From Selenomonadaceae bacterium (GTDB lineage: Bacteria > Bacillota > Negativicutes > Selenomonadales > Selenomonadaceae), in NCBI GenBank assembly GCA_017535925.1, contig JAFXTD010000043.1:20679-84678 (forward strand): a stretch of 64,000 nucleotides of DNA, read 5' to 3'. The translations under genes and the position numbers were made by a program. This document shows, in pieces, positions 16,826 through 26,120 of the stretch. The first letter of the stretch is position 1. Every line of letters begins with the position of its first letter. Under the pieces are notes generated by a model. That model did not search any database, was not told the DNA's origin, and saw only the letters and a program-made list of their open reading frames with translations.

Positions 16826-18724
16826 TCACCTCCCGTAGGGGTCGGTCGAAATAATATGAATCTCCTCCCCCTTGGCGTTGTACATGTGGGTAGCGCAGGC
16901 GAGGCACGGGTCGAACGAGCGAATGACTTTTGGAATTTCAAGCGGCTTGGTCGGGTCGGCAACATGCGTCGTCATCATTGCAAGTTCGTAGGCACCGTGA
17001 CCGGCTTTATCGTCACGAGGGCAAGCATTCCAAGTCGTCGGGACAATGCACTGATAGTTGTCAATCTTGCCGTCCTTAATGCAAACCCAATGGCTCAAGC
17101 CGCCGCGAGGAGCCTCGTAAAGTCCGACGCCCATGCATTCGGGTGCCCAAGTATCGGGCGTCCATTTCTCATTGTTCATGGTCGTGGTATCGCCCGTCTT
17201 GAGGTTTGCAATGAGCTTGTCGAAGAAAAATTTATTAACCTCTGCGGCAAGTTGTGCGTCGAGGCAACGGCAGGCAGTCCTTCCGAGCATTGTCGGCATC
17301 CAAACATGAGCAGGCACACCCAAAACCGTCGAAACAACTTCAATCTGCTTGAGCATCATTTGTTCCGCCCAAGTCGGGTCGGGCAGTTGACCTTTGGCGG
17401 CTTTGGTGTAGATAACAATGTAATGCGCGAGCGGCCCCACTTCGCAGAGCTTGCCTTTCCATTTGGGAGTTTTGAGCCAAGAATATTTTCCGCCCTCGTT
17501 GAGCGTTTCCCACATGGTCGGAGTGCCTGTCTTCGGTCCGGTGAATTTGTCTTTGGTAATTCCTTTCCAAGGATGCAAATCTTTCGGAGCACTTTCGGGA
17601 TATTCGTACCAAGCATGTTCGACGCCTTCGGAAATGATGTCGGGCGACTTCAAATCTTCCGCCGTAATCGGAGTGAAAACAGCCTTCTCGACACCTTGAG
17701 CAAAATTCTCGACGACGCCGTTTGAACGAACCAAAAGATTTTCAAAGTAGCCGCCGCTTGAGGTGCCGTTGTAGCCGTTGAGAGGATAATCGCCGAAAGC
17801 CATGACACGTTCGCGAGCCAAGCCGCCGCCGTCAACGCGCCCTGCCTTAGCATAAATCGCGCCGATAGCAACGAGGTCGGGCAGATAATAATTGTTGACG
17901 AGGTCACGAGCCATATTGACAGCCCTGTCGACAATCGCGAGGCGTGCCGTGTTAATCGGAGCATTGCCGTCTGTCAAGCTGATTGCGCAGGGAACACCGC
18001 CCACGACGTAATGCGGGTGAGGATTCTTTCCGCCGAAGACGACATGCGGTGTGATAATTTCGCGTTGCTTATCGAGCATTTCAAGATAATGAGCGACTGC
18101 CATCAAATGAACTTCGGGCGGCAAAAGTTTGTAATCGGGATGATCCCACCAATGCGCCGAGAAAATTCCGAGCTGACCGCTTGCAACGATAGCTTGAACT
18201 TTGGCCTTGATGCCCGCGAAGTATTGAGGAGTGGCAGCGGGGAAGTCGTGCGGATAAGCTTCGGTGTTGACTTCTTCCGGAACTTTCAAATCAAGCCGAT
18301 AAGCATTGAGCACGGCAACTTGAAGTTCGGCAGTCTTGGCAGGGTCGGCATTCAAAGCTTCAACGGGACTTACCCAATCGAGCGCGTGAAGATGATAGAA
18401 ATGAATCAAATGATCTTGAACGGTCAAAGTCGCCGCCATGATATTGCGGATATAATTTGCGTTGAGCGGGATTGCGATACCGAGAGCGTCCTCGACAGAG
18501 CGGACAGAGGCAAGCGCATGAGCCGTCGTGCAGACGCCGCAAATGCGTTGAATGTAAGCCCAAGCGTCGCGAGGGTCGCGATCCTTCATGACGAGTTCAA
18601 GTCCGCGCCAAGCAGTGCCGCTTGAAATTGCGTCGGTGACTGTGCCGGTTGTCTCGTCTACGGTAACTTCAACGCGCAAGTGCCCTTCAATTCTTGTTAT
18701 CGGGTCAACTACAACGTGTTGCAT
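16826..18724 (-). CDS. hyaB: [NiFe] hydrogenase large subunit
   Basis: 632 residues. Both pairs of nickel ligands are present: RICGVCTTAH (about 60) and DPCLACATH near the C-terminus. About 19 residues follow the final His, the propeptide expected to be removed by a HyaD-type protease after Ni-Fe(CN)2CO insertion. N-terminal DPITRIEGHLRVEV is the family signature. With hyaA and hyaC it forms a periplasmic, membrane-bound uptake hydrogenase (group 1 type). GGGAGA lies before the ATG. No maturation genes (hyaD, hyp) are in the window. Confidence 0.95.
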   Translation of the reverse strand: MQHVVVDPITRIEGHLRVEVTVDETTGTVTDAISSGTAWRGLELVMKDRDPRDAWAYIQRICGVCTTAHALASVRSVEDALGIAIPLNANYIRNIMAATLTVQDHLIHFYHLHALDWVSPVEALNADPAKTAELQVAVLNAYRLDLKVPEEVNTEAYPHDFPAATPQYFAGIKAKVQAIVASGQLGIFSAHWWDHPDYKLLPPEVHLMAVAHYLEMLDKQREIITPHVVFGGKNPHPHYVVGGVPCAISLTDGNAPINTARLAIVDRAVNMARDLVNNYYLPDLVAIGAIYAKAGRVDGGGLARERVMAFGDYPLNGYNGTSSGGYFENLLVRSNGVVENFAQGVEKAVFTPITAEDLKSPDIISEGVEHAWYEYPESAPKDLHPWKGITKDKFTGPKTGTPTMWETLNEGGKYSWLKTPKWKGKLCEVGPLAHYIVIYTKAAKGQLPDPTWAEQMMLKQIEVVSTVLGVPAHVWMPTMLGRTACRCLDAQLAAEVNKFFFDKLIANLKTGDTTTMNNEKWTPDTWAPECMGVGLYEAPRGGLSHWVCIKDGKIDNYQCIVPTTWNACPRDDKAGHGAYELAMMTTHVADPTKPLEIPKVIRSFDPCLACATHMYNAKGEEIHIISTDPYGR

Positions 18725-18747
18725 AGAAAAATCTCCCTTCGGTCGAT

Positions 18748-18803
18748 TTTTAGGAACTGGTAATTAGGAACAAGGAACTAGTAGGGATTAGTTTTCTAGT
18801 TCC
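18748..18803. repeat. 7-bp repeat array next to the MITE-like insertion
   Basis: Imperfect units of the AATTAGG/GGAACTAG type (TAGGAACTGG, TAATTAGGAA, AAGGAACTAG, then TTCTAGTTCCTAG). Matching TTCCTAG units resume on the far side at 19021-19036, so the MITE-like element appears inserted into this array. Confidence 0.65.
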
Positions 18804-19022
18804 TAGGGCATGTTGGTAAATTAAAAAGTAGCGGTTGGCGAGTGCCCGGCCGTCACGGATGACGGCCGCCGGCGATATGAACAGGATGTTCATCCGCCGG
18901 TTTAAGCGTCTTTCTTTTTGCTACTTTTTCTTTGACGCCGACAAAGAAAAAGTAAATTCAATAAACAAAAGTCATTGAAACGCTCAATCGGAGCCGTCGA
19001 TTTAATTTACCAACAGCCCCTA
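18804..19022. mobile_element. MITE-like element splitting hyaA and hyaB
   Basis: A 219-bp element bounded by TA, with inverted ends TAGGGCATGTTGGTAAATTAA and the complement of TAGGGGCTGTTGGTAAATTAA. Internal hairpins CGTCACGGATGACG and ATGAACAGGATGTTCAT. No coding sequence. It accounts for most of the 309-bp gap between hyaA and hyaB. TA boundaries fit IS630/Tc1-like transposition, by inference. Confidence 0.8.
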
Positions 19023-19033
19023 GTTCCTAGTTC

Positions 19034-20116
19034 CTATTCATGATGTTCTTCGTCAATAAGATTTTCGCGTTGGTTGCGCTGAACGATACTTGCCACAGCA
19101 TGACCTGCCACGCCCGCCGCCGTCAAGACACCCAAAGCCGCACCGATTTTGTCAACGTCACCGAGCTTGCCGTATTGCGGGAGGCGACTTGTAAACGGGT
19201 CTTCGTCCCAGAATTTTGCATTGGAACAACCGATACACGGCGCGCCCGATTGAATAGGATAGCTCATGCCCTGCCACCAACGCAAATTGCCGCAAGAGTT
19301 GTAAGTTTCCGGACCGCGACAACCGAGTTTGTAAAGACACCAGCCCGCCTTTGCACCTGCGTCGTCAAAAGTTTCGGCGAACATGCCCGCGTCGAAGAAC
19401 GGACGACGATAGCACGTGTCATGAATTCTGTTGCCGAAAAATTGTTTCGGACGACCGTCAGCGTCGCAGGGCGGCAAGCTTCCGAACAAAGCAACATGCA
19501 TGACAACGCCCGTCATGACTTCGGGAATCGGAGGACAGCCGGGAACTTTGACGACGGGTTTTCCGCCGACGAAATGTTCAATGCCCGCCGAGCCCGTCGG
19601 ATTCGGTTTTGCAGCTTGAATGCCTCCGTAAGCCGCACAACTTCCGTAAGCGATAATCGCCGCCGCACCTTTGGCAGCCTTCTCAAGCAAATGTGTAAAA
19701 GTGTGACCGCCGCTCATGCAATAAACGCCGCTGTCTTTTGTGGCAACCGCTCCTTCGACGCAGAGGATATATTGCCCGTTGTATTTGGCAATAGTTTCGT
19801 CGAGGTGAGCTTCGAACGGTGCGCCGCAAGCCGCGCTCAACAAATGGTCATACTCCAACGCGATTGACGAAAGCACGACGTCAGAGGCAAGCGGTGCTCC
19901 CGAACGAATAAACGATTCGTCGCAACCCGTGCACTCGTGTCCGTGAATCCAAACTACCACAGGCAGAGGTTTTGTTTCCGCTGCCTCCACGACTTTCGAG
20001 AACATATCCGTGCTCAAGCCCATTAACGAGGTCAACGCGACGCAGCCTTTTAAAAAGCTCCGACGAGAAAAGCCGCGCCTAAGATATGCCTCCCATAAAC
20101 TCTCCCTTTTTTCCAA
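19034..20116 (-). CDS. hyaA: [NiFe] hydrogenase small subunit
   Basis: 360 residues from TTG at 20116, eight bases after AGGAGG; an in-frame ATG upstream has no site. The Tat signal SRRSFLKG (17-24) and hydrophobic stretch export the folded heterodimer. FeS ligands are visible: HECTGCDES for the proximal cluster, GSCAAYGG, CYRRPFFDAG, and CIGCSNAKFWDEDPF. A C-terminal helix (about 320-345) anchors it to the membrane with HyaC. It passes electrons from the NiFe site. The operon is hyaA-hyaB-hyaC, interrupted by a repeat element after this gene. Confidence 0.93.
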   Translation of the reverse strand: MEKRESLWEAYLRRGFSRRSFLKGCVALTSLMGLSTDMFSKVVEAAETKPLPVVVWIHGHECTGCDESFIRSGAPLASDVVLSSIALEYDHLLSAACGAPFEAHLDETIAKYNGQYILCVEGAVATKDSGVYCMSGGHTFTHLLEKAAKGAAAIIAYGSCAAYGGIQAAKPNPTGSAGIEHFVGGKPVVKVPGCPPIPEVMTGVVMHVALFGSLPPCDADGRPKQFFGNRIHDTCYRRPFFDAGMFAETFDDAGAKAGWCLYKLGCRGPETYNSCGNLRWWQGMSYPIQSGAPCIGCSNAKFWDEDPFTSRLPQYGKLGDVDKIGAALGVLTAAGVAGHAVASIVQRNQRENLIDEEHHE

Positions 20117-20261
20117 TTTTCGCCCCTCCTCAGGTTTGATGATTGATACGCAATGAATGAGTCCCAAAAAAATTTTAACACAATTAATCCGCCGTCAATG
20201 ATACACAAGCAACTTTCGCCAAAGTTTATTTAAATCCTGCCCGCCGTTGAATGCCGCTTAT

Positions 20262-20294
20262 AAAAAAACGCCCTTCGATAAATTCTATCGAAGA
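20262..20294 (-). terminator. Terminator after the RTX gene
   Basis: Twelve-bp stem CGCTCTTCGATA/TATCGAAGGGCG with a 5-nt loop and T7 on the minus strand. Confidence 0.85.
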
Positions 20295-20315
20295 GCGAAT
20301 TTTCTCTGCGCAGAT

Positions 20316-23300
20316 TTATTTTTTTGTAAAGTTGCCGGCGACGATTTGATAAACAGCTTTATTGACATGGAAGGTTGTTGCCGTGAAATTTTTCAGCATG
20401 ATAGAGCCGTCACCGATTGCAAAAGTGATTGCGTTCTTTTTGTAGGAGGCGGTGAAACTTCCCGTAATTTTTAGCAGGTCGTCATTTTCAAAGCCGTAAA
20501 TAATATCGGAGCCGTCGCCGCTGTTGTAAATGAATTTATCTGCACCTTCGTCGCCGTAAAGTTTATCGTTGCCTGCGCCGCCCCACAGCGAATCATTACC
20601 CGCGCCGCCGTAAAGCACATCATTATCTGTGCCGCCCAAAAGTTTATCGTCATTCTTGCCGCCGACCAAAGTATCTTTACCCGTGCCGCCGGAGAGGGAA
20701 TCATTTCCGGAACCGCCGACGAGCATATCTTTGCCCGACCCGCCGCTTAGAGTGTCTTTGCCGGTGCCGCCGTCCAACCAATCATCATTATCGCCGCCGA
20801 AGAGTTTATCATCATTTTTATCACCCCAAAGCGAATCATTGCCTTTGCCGCCTTCGAGAAGGTCATTGTCGTCGCCGCCGACCAGTGAATCTTTTCCGTC
20901 GCCGCCTAAGAGAGTATCGTTATCATCGCCGCCCGATAAAGTATCGTGACCTTCACCGCCGGAAAGCGAATCATTTCCTGCGTTGCCAAAAAGTTTGTCG
21001 TCGTTCTTGTCGCCCGACAAGGTATCGTGACCTTCACCGCCGACGAGTGAATCATTGCCATCGCCGCCGAAAAGTTTATCGTCATTATTACCGCCGACCA
21101 ATGTATCTTTGCCCGATTCGCCGTAAATTTTATCGTTGCCTTCACCGCCGACGAGAATATCATTACTTGCCCCGCCGTAAAGCGTGGTGTCCTTATCGTT
21201 GGCGTAGAGTTTATCCTTGCCGCCGTAGCCGTAGAGAACGTTTTTATTTATCGCGCCGATTATCGGATCTTTAGGAGCGGGGGAACCGGGCGAAGTGATA
21301 TATGATTGCCGCTTAATGCCGACGTTATCTTGTAAAGTGTCAGCCTTTGCCGAGCCGAAGAGTGAGCAAACGACCTCGCCGCTTGAATCTTTGCCGTAAG
21401 CCCGCGTGGTCAAGGTGCCGTCCGCCTCGCGCAATTTAAATTTTTTGTTCAAGCCGTCGACAAGAGTTATCGAGCCTTCGCCGATTGTGAGGATAATTTT
21501 TTTGCCGCTGATTTTCGCCGAGCTTATCAAGCCTTTGGTAACTTCGAGAGTATCGTTTTCGCCAATGCCTTTTATTGAATCATTGCCGTCGCCGTCCGCG
21601 TATAGGAAAAGATTTTTGCTTCCGCTCGTGTAAATGCTGTCGTTGCCCGTGCCGCCGAGAATTGTAGAATTTGAGCTTATGTTCGTGATAGTGTCGTTGC
21701 CGGTGCCTGCGTTGATTGAGACATAACTGTTTGAATAAGAAACGTCGATATTCCCGCCGCCTTTTGCATTGTATTGATAACCTTCTACGACGATATAATC
21801 ATCATTTGCGCCGCCGTCAATGGTATCGTGTCCACCTTTAGCCTCTGAATAATTTTTCACCGTCAACTTAGAATAAATCGAATCATTGCCCGCGCCGCCT
21901 GTGAGGATATTTTTTTTGCCGCCGCCGCTGTATAAAACGTCGTGCCCCTTGCCGCCTTCAAGAGTATCCGAGCCGTCGCCGCCATAAAGCGTATCATTTT
22001 TGACGGAACCGACGAGGCAATCATTTCCGCCCTCGCCATAAAGAACATTTCGATAGGCCGCACCGCTTATCGTGTCCTTGATTGTTTCGCTCTTTTTACC
22101 GCCGAAGATTGAACAGATTGTATCGCCTTGATCGAGGTCGCATTTATAAGCCAGCGTCGTTGTTGAGCCGTCGGATTCGCGTATCTTAAATTTTTTGTCG
22201 TCGCCTTCAACGAGTCTGATTGAACCGTCGCCGACATTAATCATCACGTCCGAGCTGTCGATTTTCACGTCGTCGAGAGTAATCTTTTTTATCGCGCCTT
22301 CTTTAATGTGAAGTGTCGACAGGTGAGAATCCAAATTGAGTTCGTTATCGTTAAAATGATAGTAAACGTCTTTGCCGTCTCCCGTCTTATATTCAAAGAC
22401 ACGAGGAGCAAAACCGTCCGCAACAATAGTATCGTTGCCCTTGCCGCCGTTTATCGTGCTCTCCGACGCGTCGGCAAAATAATTTTTAAATTGCTTGCTG
22501 TATTTCTCAACATCTTTGCTTCCCGCATAAATGGATTTGCCGCTTGCCAGAAGGGTAAAAATTCCAAATCCCACAGGATTTTTTTTCGTGATGTTTTTAC
22601 CTGACCAAATCAACCAATCTTTTATGTCAGCAGACAACGGAATTCCCATTAAATCATTTACATATTCCGTGATAAGGATTTTGGCAGAAACTGCGGCAAG
22701 AGCCCCCAAAGTAAGTGTATTGGAGTCATCTGCCGAAACTCTTTGCAAAGAAATGTAATCGTTACCCGTGCCGCCTGAAATGGAAGCTCGCACGTCATGA
22801 TAAGCCAAGATTGTATCGGCGTCTTTACCCGCACCAATCGTAACATTACTGCCTTTGTCGGTATAAATAAAATCTCCGACCGCACGACTGCTTTTTCCGT
22901 CATCTCCAATGATACTTGCATGGTTACCGTAGTTTTCAATGATGTCGCCGTCGTCGCCGCCGATAACACTTGCGTAGTCACCGCTGTTGATGATTGAATC
23001 GTTACCGGCATTTCCTTTGATAATTGATTTGTTCGTCGCGCTGAAAATGGCATCGATACCTTTTGGGTCGTCGCCGCCGTTTATCGTGACTTTGCTCCAA
23101 CCGCTGTCCACGCTTACCAAATTTTTTCCGCCGCCCGCATCGATTGAAATATTCGAGCCGCTCCCGACGTTGTACGACTCCTGATTGAAATGAATATTTT
23201 CCGTGAACGATGGAGCAAAAATTGAATCGTTGTCTTCGCCCGTCGTGACTGAAATATTTTTGCCCGCGCCGATGAGACTGACTTGATTGTTTCCGTCGCC

Positions 23301-24890
23301 CGCCTCAATTTTGACTTTAGAGCCGCCGAAATTTTGAATTACGTCATTGCCTTCGTCCGCAGTTATCGTAACGTTAGAGCCGCCGAGTACGGATTCGTCT
23401 GCAACGAGAATATTTTTATACATGGGGACGCCGTGAACATATCCGCTCACTACTTCTTCAGTGTGCAATTCAAGGTTTCCGTTGCGCAAAGTGTTGTTGC
23501 CCGTGCCGCCAATTATCGTGACTTTATTGCCGAAATTTGTAATGCTGTCATTGTCCGCGCCGCCGTCGATTGAAAGACTCGCGCCGTAATTTACGACAGA
23601 ATCATTTCCCTCGCCCGCGTCGATTGAAGTTTTATCGCCTTTAGTCGGATAGTAGTCCGATTGCCCGTTCCAAATATAATCGTCATCTTCGCCGCTGAAT
23701 ATCGAAACTTTATCGCCGCTGTTTTCAATGCTGTCATTTCCTTTGCCGCTTTCGATTGAGACGTAAGAGTAGAAGTTTTCAATCGAATCGTTGCCCGCCT
23801 CGCCGTGAATTATTTTCTTTGCACCGTAGCCGCTGTAAATGTAATTGTCTTCCTCCGTCCCGATAATATGGAGCGTGTAATTTATTGCTTTGCCTTTGGC
23901 GTCGACAATATTAATGGTGTCATCACTTACGCCGGCAAGCGTGATTGTATCATTGCCGACAGCCACGCAAAAATCGTTACTGTCCAAAAATTTCATAATG
24001 GAACTGACTTTTCCCGACGCGATTTGAAGGGTGCTCGTCTCATTTAAGCAGTAGATTGAATCATTGCCGCCGGTGTACTTGATTAAAACATTTGAGCCTC
24101 TGTTTTCAATTGTATCATTACCTATGCCACCGTCGATTGTTACTGAGTCGCTCTCCGAATTATTGTAGATAGAATCGTTGCCTGCGCCGCTACTTATCGT
24201 AACATTGTCGCCGTCGTCGTTGTAAATGGAATCGTCGCCCGTGCCGCCGTTTATCGTGACGTTAGAGGCGTAGCTGTTGGAAATGTAATCATTGCCCTTG
24301 CCGCCGTCGATTGTGACATTGTTTGCGTTGTCGCCGTAATTGTGAATACGATCATTGTCATCGCCGCCGGAAATCATCACGTCTGTGCCGGTGTTGTGAA
24401 TGATATCGTCGCCGTCGCCGCCTGAAATTGTCACTTTATCACCGCTGTTATCAATTTCATCATTTCCCGCTCTGCTCGTGATTTTTACGTTTTCTGCATA
24501 ATAGTTATCAATCATATCATTTAATTCGCTACCGGAAATAACGGCACCATTGCCGGAAACTGTAGGATATTTTCCATTAGCATCAAGAACATATTCCCAA
24601 TAATATAAACCAGAACTGGTACGTTTCTTTTTCTTAGGAAAATCCCAATAATCCCCATAAATAATATTGCCATAATTTATCCCAGAATCGAAATCGTTAT
24701 ATTTTTCCTTACGATAATTCCAACTATAGTCATCATAATCATCGTATGGAGAATAAGCAAAGGGTTCACCATAAGCGTAGTATACACCATTTCCATTAAT
24801 TATGTAATAACCATTATTGTAATGATTACTATCGCTTTCTTCGATACGAAGATAATAGCACCACGGCTTAACATATTTTACTTCCGCCAC
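20316..24890 (-). CDS. Large RTX-type calcium-binding repeat protein
   Basis: 1524 residues from GTG at 24890, preceded by GGGGAGGAG. After a 130-residue Tyr/Asp-rich head (repeated Y, D and [17 protein letters not shown]) almost the whole chain is parallel beta-roll repeats. Residues about 150-700 carry units such as [12 protein letters not shown] and [12 protein letters not shown]; about 950-1450 carry canonical GGxGxDxLxGGxGxD nonapeptides. Two related inserts ([14 protein letters not shown] and [14 protein letters not shown]) suggest internal duplication. The C-terminus ([11 protein letters not shown], then [15 protein letters not shown]) resembles the end of type I secreted proteins. There is no N-terminal signal, no enzymatic domain and no type I exporter nearby. 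Probably a secreted adhesin or surface-layer protein. Confidence 0.85.
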   Translation of the reverse strand: MAEVKYVKPWCYYLRIEESDSNHYNNGYYIINGNGVYYAYGEPFAYSPYDDYDDYSWNYRKEKYNDFDSGINYGNIIYGDYWDFPKKKKRTSSGLYYWEYVLDANGKYPTVSGNGAVISGSELNDMIDNYYAENVKITSRAGNDEIDNSGDKVTISGGDGDDIIHNTGTDVMISGGDDNDRIHNYGDNANNVTIDGGKGNDYISNSYASNVTINGGTGDDSIYNDDGDNVTISSGAGNDSIYNNSESDSVTIDGGIGNDTIENRGSNVLIKYTGGNDSIYCLNETSTLQIASGKVSSIMKFLDSNDFCVAVGNDTITLAGVSDDTINIVDAKGKAINYTLHIIGTEEDNYIYSGYGAKKIIHGEAGNDSIENFYSYVSIESGKGNDSIENSGDKVSIFSGEDDDYIWNGQSDYYPTKGDKTSIDAGEGNDSVVNYGASLSIDGGADNDSITNFGNKVTIIGGTGNNTLRNGNLELHTEEVVSGYVHGVPMYKNILVADESVLGGSNVTITADEGNDVIQNFGGSKVKIEAGDGNNQVSLIGAGKNISVTTGEDNDSIFAPSFTENIHFNQESYNVGSGSNISIDAGGGKNLVSVDSGWSKVTINGGDDPKGIDAIFSATNKSIIKGNAGNDSIINSGDYASVIGGDDGDIIENYGNHASIIGDDGKSSRAVGDFIYTDKGSNVTIGAGKDADTILAYHDVRASISGGTGNDYISLQRVSADDSNTLTLGALAAVSAKILITEYVNDLMGIPLSADIKDWLIWSGKNITKKNPVGFGIFTLLASGKSIYAGSKDVEKYSKQFKNYFADASESTINGGKGNDTIVADGFAPRVFEYKTGDGKDVYYHFNDNELNLDSHLSTLHIKEGAIKKITLDDVKIDSSDVMINVGDGSIRLVEGDDKKFKIRESDGSTTTLAYKCDLDQGDTICSIFGGKKSETIKDTISGAAYRNVLYGEGGNDCLVGSVKNDTLYGGDGSDTLEGGKGHDVLYSGGGKKNILTGGAGNDSIYSKLTVKNYSEAKGGHDTIDGGANDDYIVVEGYQYNAKGGGNIDVSYSNSYVSINAGTGNDTITNISSNSTILGGTGNDSIYTSGSKNLFLYADGDGNDSIKGIGENDTLEVTKGLISSAKISGKKIILTIGEGSITLVDGLNKKFKLREADGTLTTRAYGKDSSGEVVCSLFGSAKADTLQDNVGIKRQSYITSPGSPAPKDPIIGAINKNVLYGYGGKDKLYANDKDTTLYGGASNDILVGGEGNDKIYGESGKDTLVGGNNDDKLFGGDGNDSLVGGEGHDTLSGDKNDDKLFGNAGNDSLSGGEGHDTLSGGDDNDTLLGGDGKDSLVGGDDNDLLEGGKGNDSLWGDKNDDKLFGGDNDDWLDGGTGKDTLSGGSGKDMLVGGSGNDSLSGGTGKDTLVGGKNDDKLLGGTDNDVLYGGAGNDSLWGGAGNDKLYGDEGADKFIYNSGDGSDIIYGFENDDLLKITGSFTASYKKNAITFAIGDGSIMLKNFTATTFHVNKAVYQIVAGNFTKK

Positions 24891-24980
24891 AGTAACCGCA
24901 CTCCTCCCCTGAAAAACAAAATGAACAACAATTTTTTGAATAATAACATTTTTGTTAAGTGTTTGCAATAACGACAACAA

Positions 24981-25014
24981 AAAAATCGCCCGCCAATAAT
25001 CAGCGAGCTTAAAA
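24981..25014 (-). terminator. Terminator after the RpiB-like gene
   Basis: GCTCGC/GCGGGC stem followed by GATTTTTTTG on the minus strand. Confidence 0.65.
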
Positions 25015-25030
25015 AATTTTTGCTACGAAT

Positions 25031-25492
25031 TTATTTTACGGGGACGCAATGTTTGTTGTTGATGTCGGCGACTTTTTGGACGCGGCGACGATATTTTTCG
25101 GCAGTCAAAGGTTCGGTCTTGAGCCATGTCTTTACGATTTCCATAGCGATGGCGGAGCCGATAATCTTGCCGCCGATGCAAAGGACGTTGGAGTCGGTGT
25201 GTTCGCGTGAAAGTTGAGCGCAGAACGGGTCTTGACAAACCGCCGCGTAAATGCCATAAATTTTGTTGGCGATAAGAGCAGAGCCGTAGCCGACGCCGTC
25301 AACGAAAATTCCGCGATCGCATTCGCCTTTCGCAACCGCCAAAGCCGCAGGATAAACGAAGTCGGAAAGGTCGCAAGCTCCCTCGTCGTAGGTGCCGAAG
25401 TCTTTAACCTCGTGTCCTTGTTCTTCGAGGTAAGCCTTGATTTGATTTTTGAGTTGGGTGCCGGCGTGGTCGTTCGCCATTGCAATTTTCAT
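25031..25492 (-). CDS. RpiB/LacAB-family sugar-phosphate isomerase
   Basis: 153 residues with the family core: MKIAMANDHAGTQLKNQIKA, SDFVYPAALAVAKGECDRGI, and REHTDSNVLCIGGKIIG. In RpiB the strand after the Gly-Ile reads LCGTGIGIS with the catalytic Cys65; here it reads VDGVGYGSALIANK, with Asp at the Cys position. The conserved RxH is kept. It may therefore be a paralogue with another sugar substrate rather than true ribose-5-phosphate isomerase B. Start ATG with AAGGAGGAG upstream. Confidence 0.75.
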   Translation of the reverse strand: MKIAMANDHAGTQLKNQIKAYLEEQGHEVKDFGTYDEGACDLSDFVYPAALAVAKGECDRGIFVDGVGYGSALIANKIYGIYAAVCQDPFCAQLSREHTDSNVLCIGGKIIGSAIAMEIVKTWLKTEPLTAEKYRRRVQKVADINNKHCVPVK

Positions 25493-25548
25493 GGGAACTC
25501 CTCCTTAAAAATATTTTGAAAATTTTATCATACCGCCGAAAAAAAATA

Positions 25549-25574
25549 AAGCCCGAAAAAATCTTCGGGCTTGT
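25549..25574 (-). terminator. Terminator after the zinc-ribbon gene
   Basis: AAGCCCGAA/TTCGGGCTT stem with T-rich tail on the minus strand. Confidence 0.85.
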
Positions 25575-25591
25575 GAGGTCGTGTGTAAATT

Positions 25592-25894
25592 TTATTGGAA
25601 CTGTGCTCGCCGCGCAGGACGATGTTTGCTGAAGCAATCTCTGCAATAGACGGGACGATCATTCTTCGGCTCGAACGGAACTTCCGTTTCTTTGCCGCAA
25701 TCCGCGCAGGTCACGGTAAACATTTGCCGTTGTTCGCCGCCTTCGCGAGAGCGTTTGCGTTTATCGCGGCAGTCACGGCAACGCACGGGCTCATTTTCGA
25801 AGCCGCGCTCTTGATAGAATTCCTGTTCGCCTGCGCTGAAGATGAATTCTTTCCCACAGTCCTTGCACACGAGTGTTTTGTCTTCAAAAGCCAT
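25592..25894 (-). CDS. Small zinc-ribbon protein (CxxC-x17-CxxC type)
   Basis: 100 residues starting MAFEDKTLVCKDCGKEFIF, ATG at 25894 with AAGGAG upstream. Two zinc ribbons can be seen: CKDCG with CRDC about 30 residues on, and CADCGKE with CRDC 17 residues on. This corresponds to the bacterial zinc-ribbon domain zf_trcl plus the CxxC-x17-CxxC domain common in Firmicutes. Function unknown; nucleic-acid binding is a guess from the basic linker KRKRSREGGEQR. Ends at its own terminator. Confidence 0.8.
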   Translation of the reverse strand: MAFEDKTLVCKDCGKEFIFSAGEQEFYQERGFENEPVRCRDCRDKRKRSREGGEQRQMFTVTCADCGKETEVPFEPKNDRPVYCRDCFSKHRPARRAQFQ

Positions 25895-25999
25895 TAAAAA
25901 AATCTCCTTACAACACATAAAAATTCTTCTTGTTCGACGTGACATTCACCTCGAAACAATACGCGGGAATTATATCACGCTTTAGAAAAAAAGCAAGTT

Positions 26000-26029
26000 A
26001 AAAGAGGCACGCCGCGTGGCATGCCTCTG
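26000..26029 (-). terminator. Terminator after tRNA-Gly
   Basis: AGAGGCA/TGCCTCT stem extended by GC-rich pairs, followed by TTTTAA on the minus strand. Confidence 0.6.
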
Positions 26030-26039
26030 AATTTTCATT

Positions 26040-26113
26040 TGGAGCGGGCAATGGGAATCGAACCCACCTCTAAAGCTTGGGAAGCTCTCGTTCTACCGAT
26101 GAACTATGCCCGC
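26040..26113 (-). tRNA. tRNA-Gly (CCC)
   Basis: Cloverleaf with encoded CCA; acceptor GCGGGCA/TGCCCGC, anticodon loop TTCCCAA. It lies directly after the flagellin stop codon. Confidence 0.88.
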
Positions 26114-26120
26114 TGATTTT

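Noticed and set aside
16106..17725. 539-codon open frame on the plus strand opposite hyaB/hyaC
   Set aside because: It is the antisense of well-identified hydrogenase genes, has no ribosome site and its composition (Arg/His/Asn rich) is typical of shadow frames.
20117..20261. Promoter for hyaA (TTGACG, 15-bp spacer, TAAAAT on the minus strand)
   Set aside because: The spacer is too short for confidence and no FNR-type palindrome is clear; not listed as a feature.
20316..24890. CRISPR array or tandem DNA repeat in the RTX region
   Set aside because: The repetition comes from coding of RTX nonapeptides, units vary and there are no conserved direct repeats with unique spacers.
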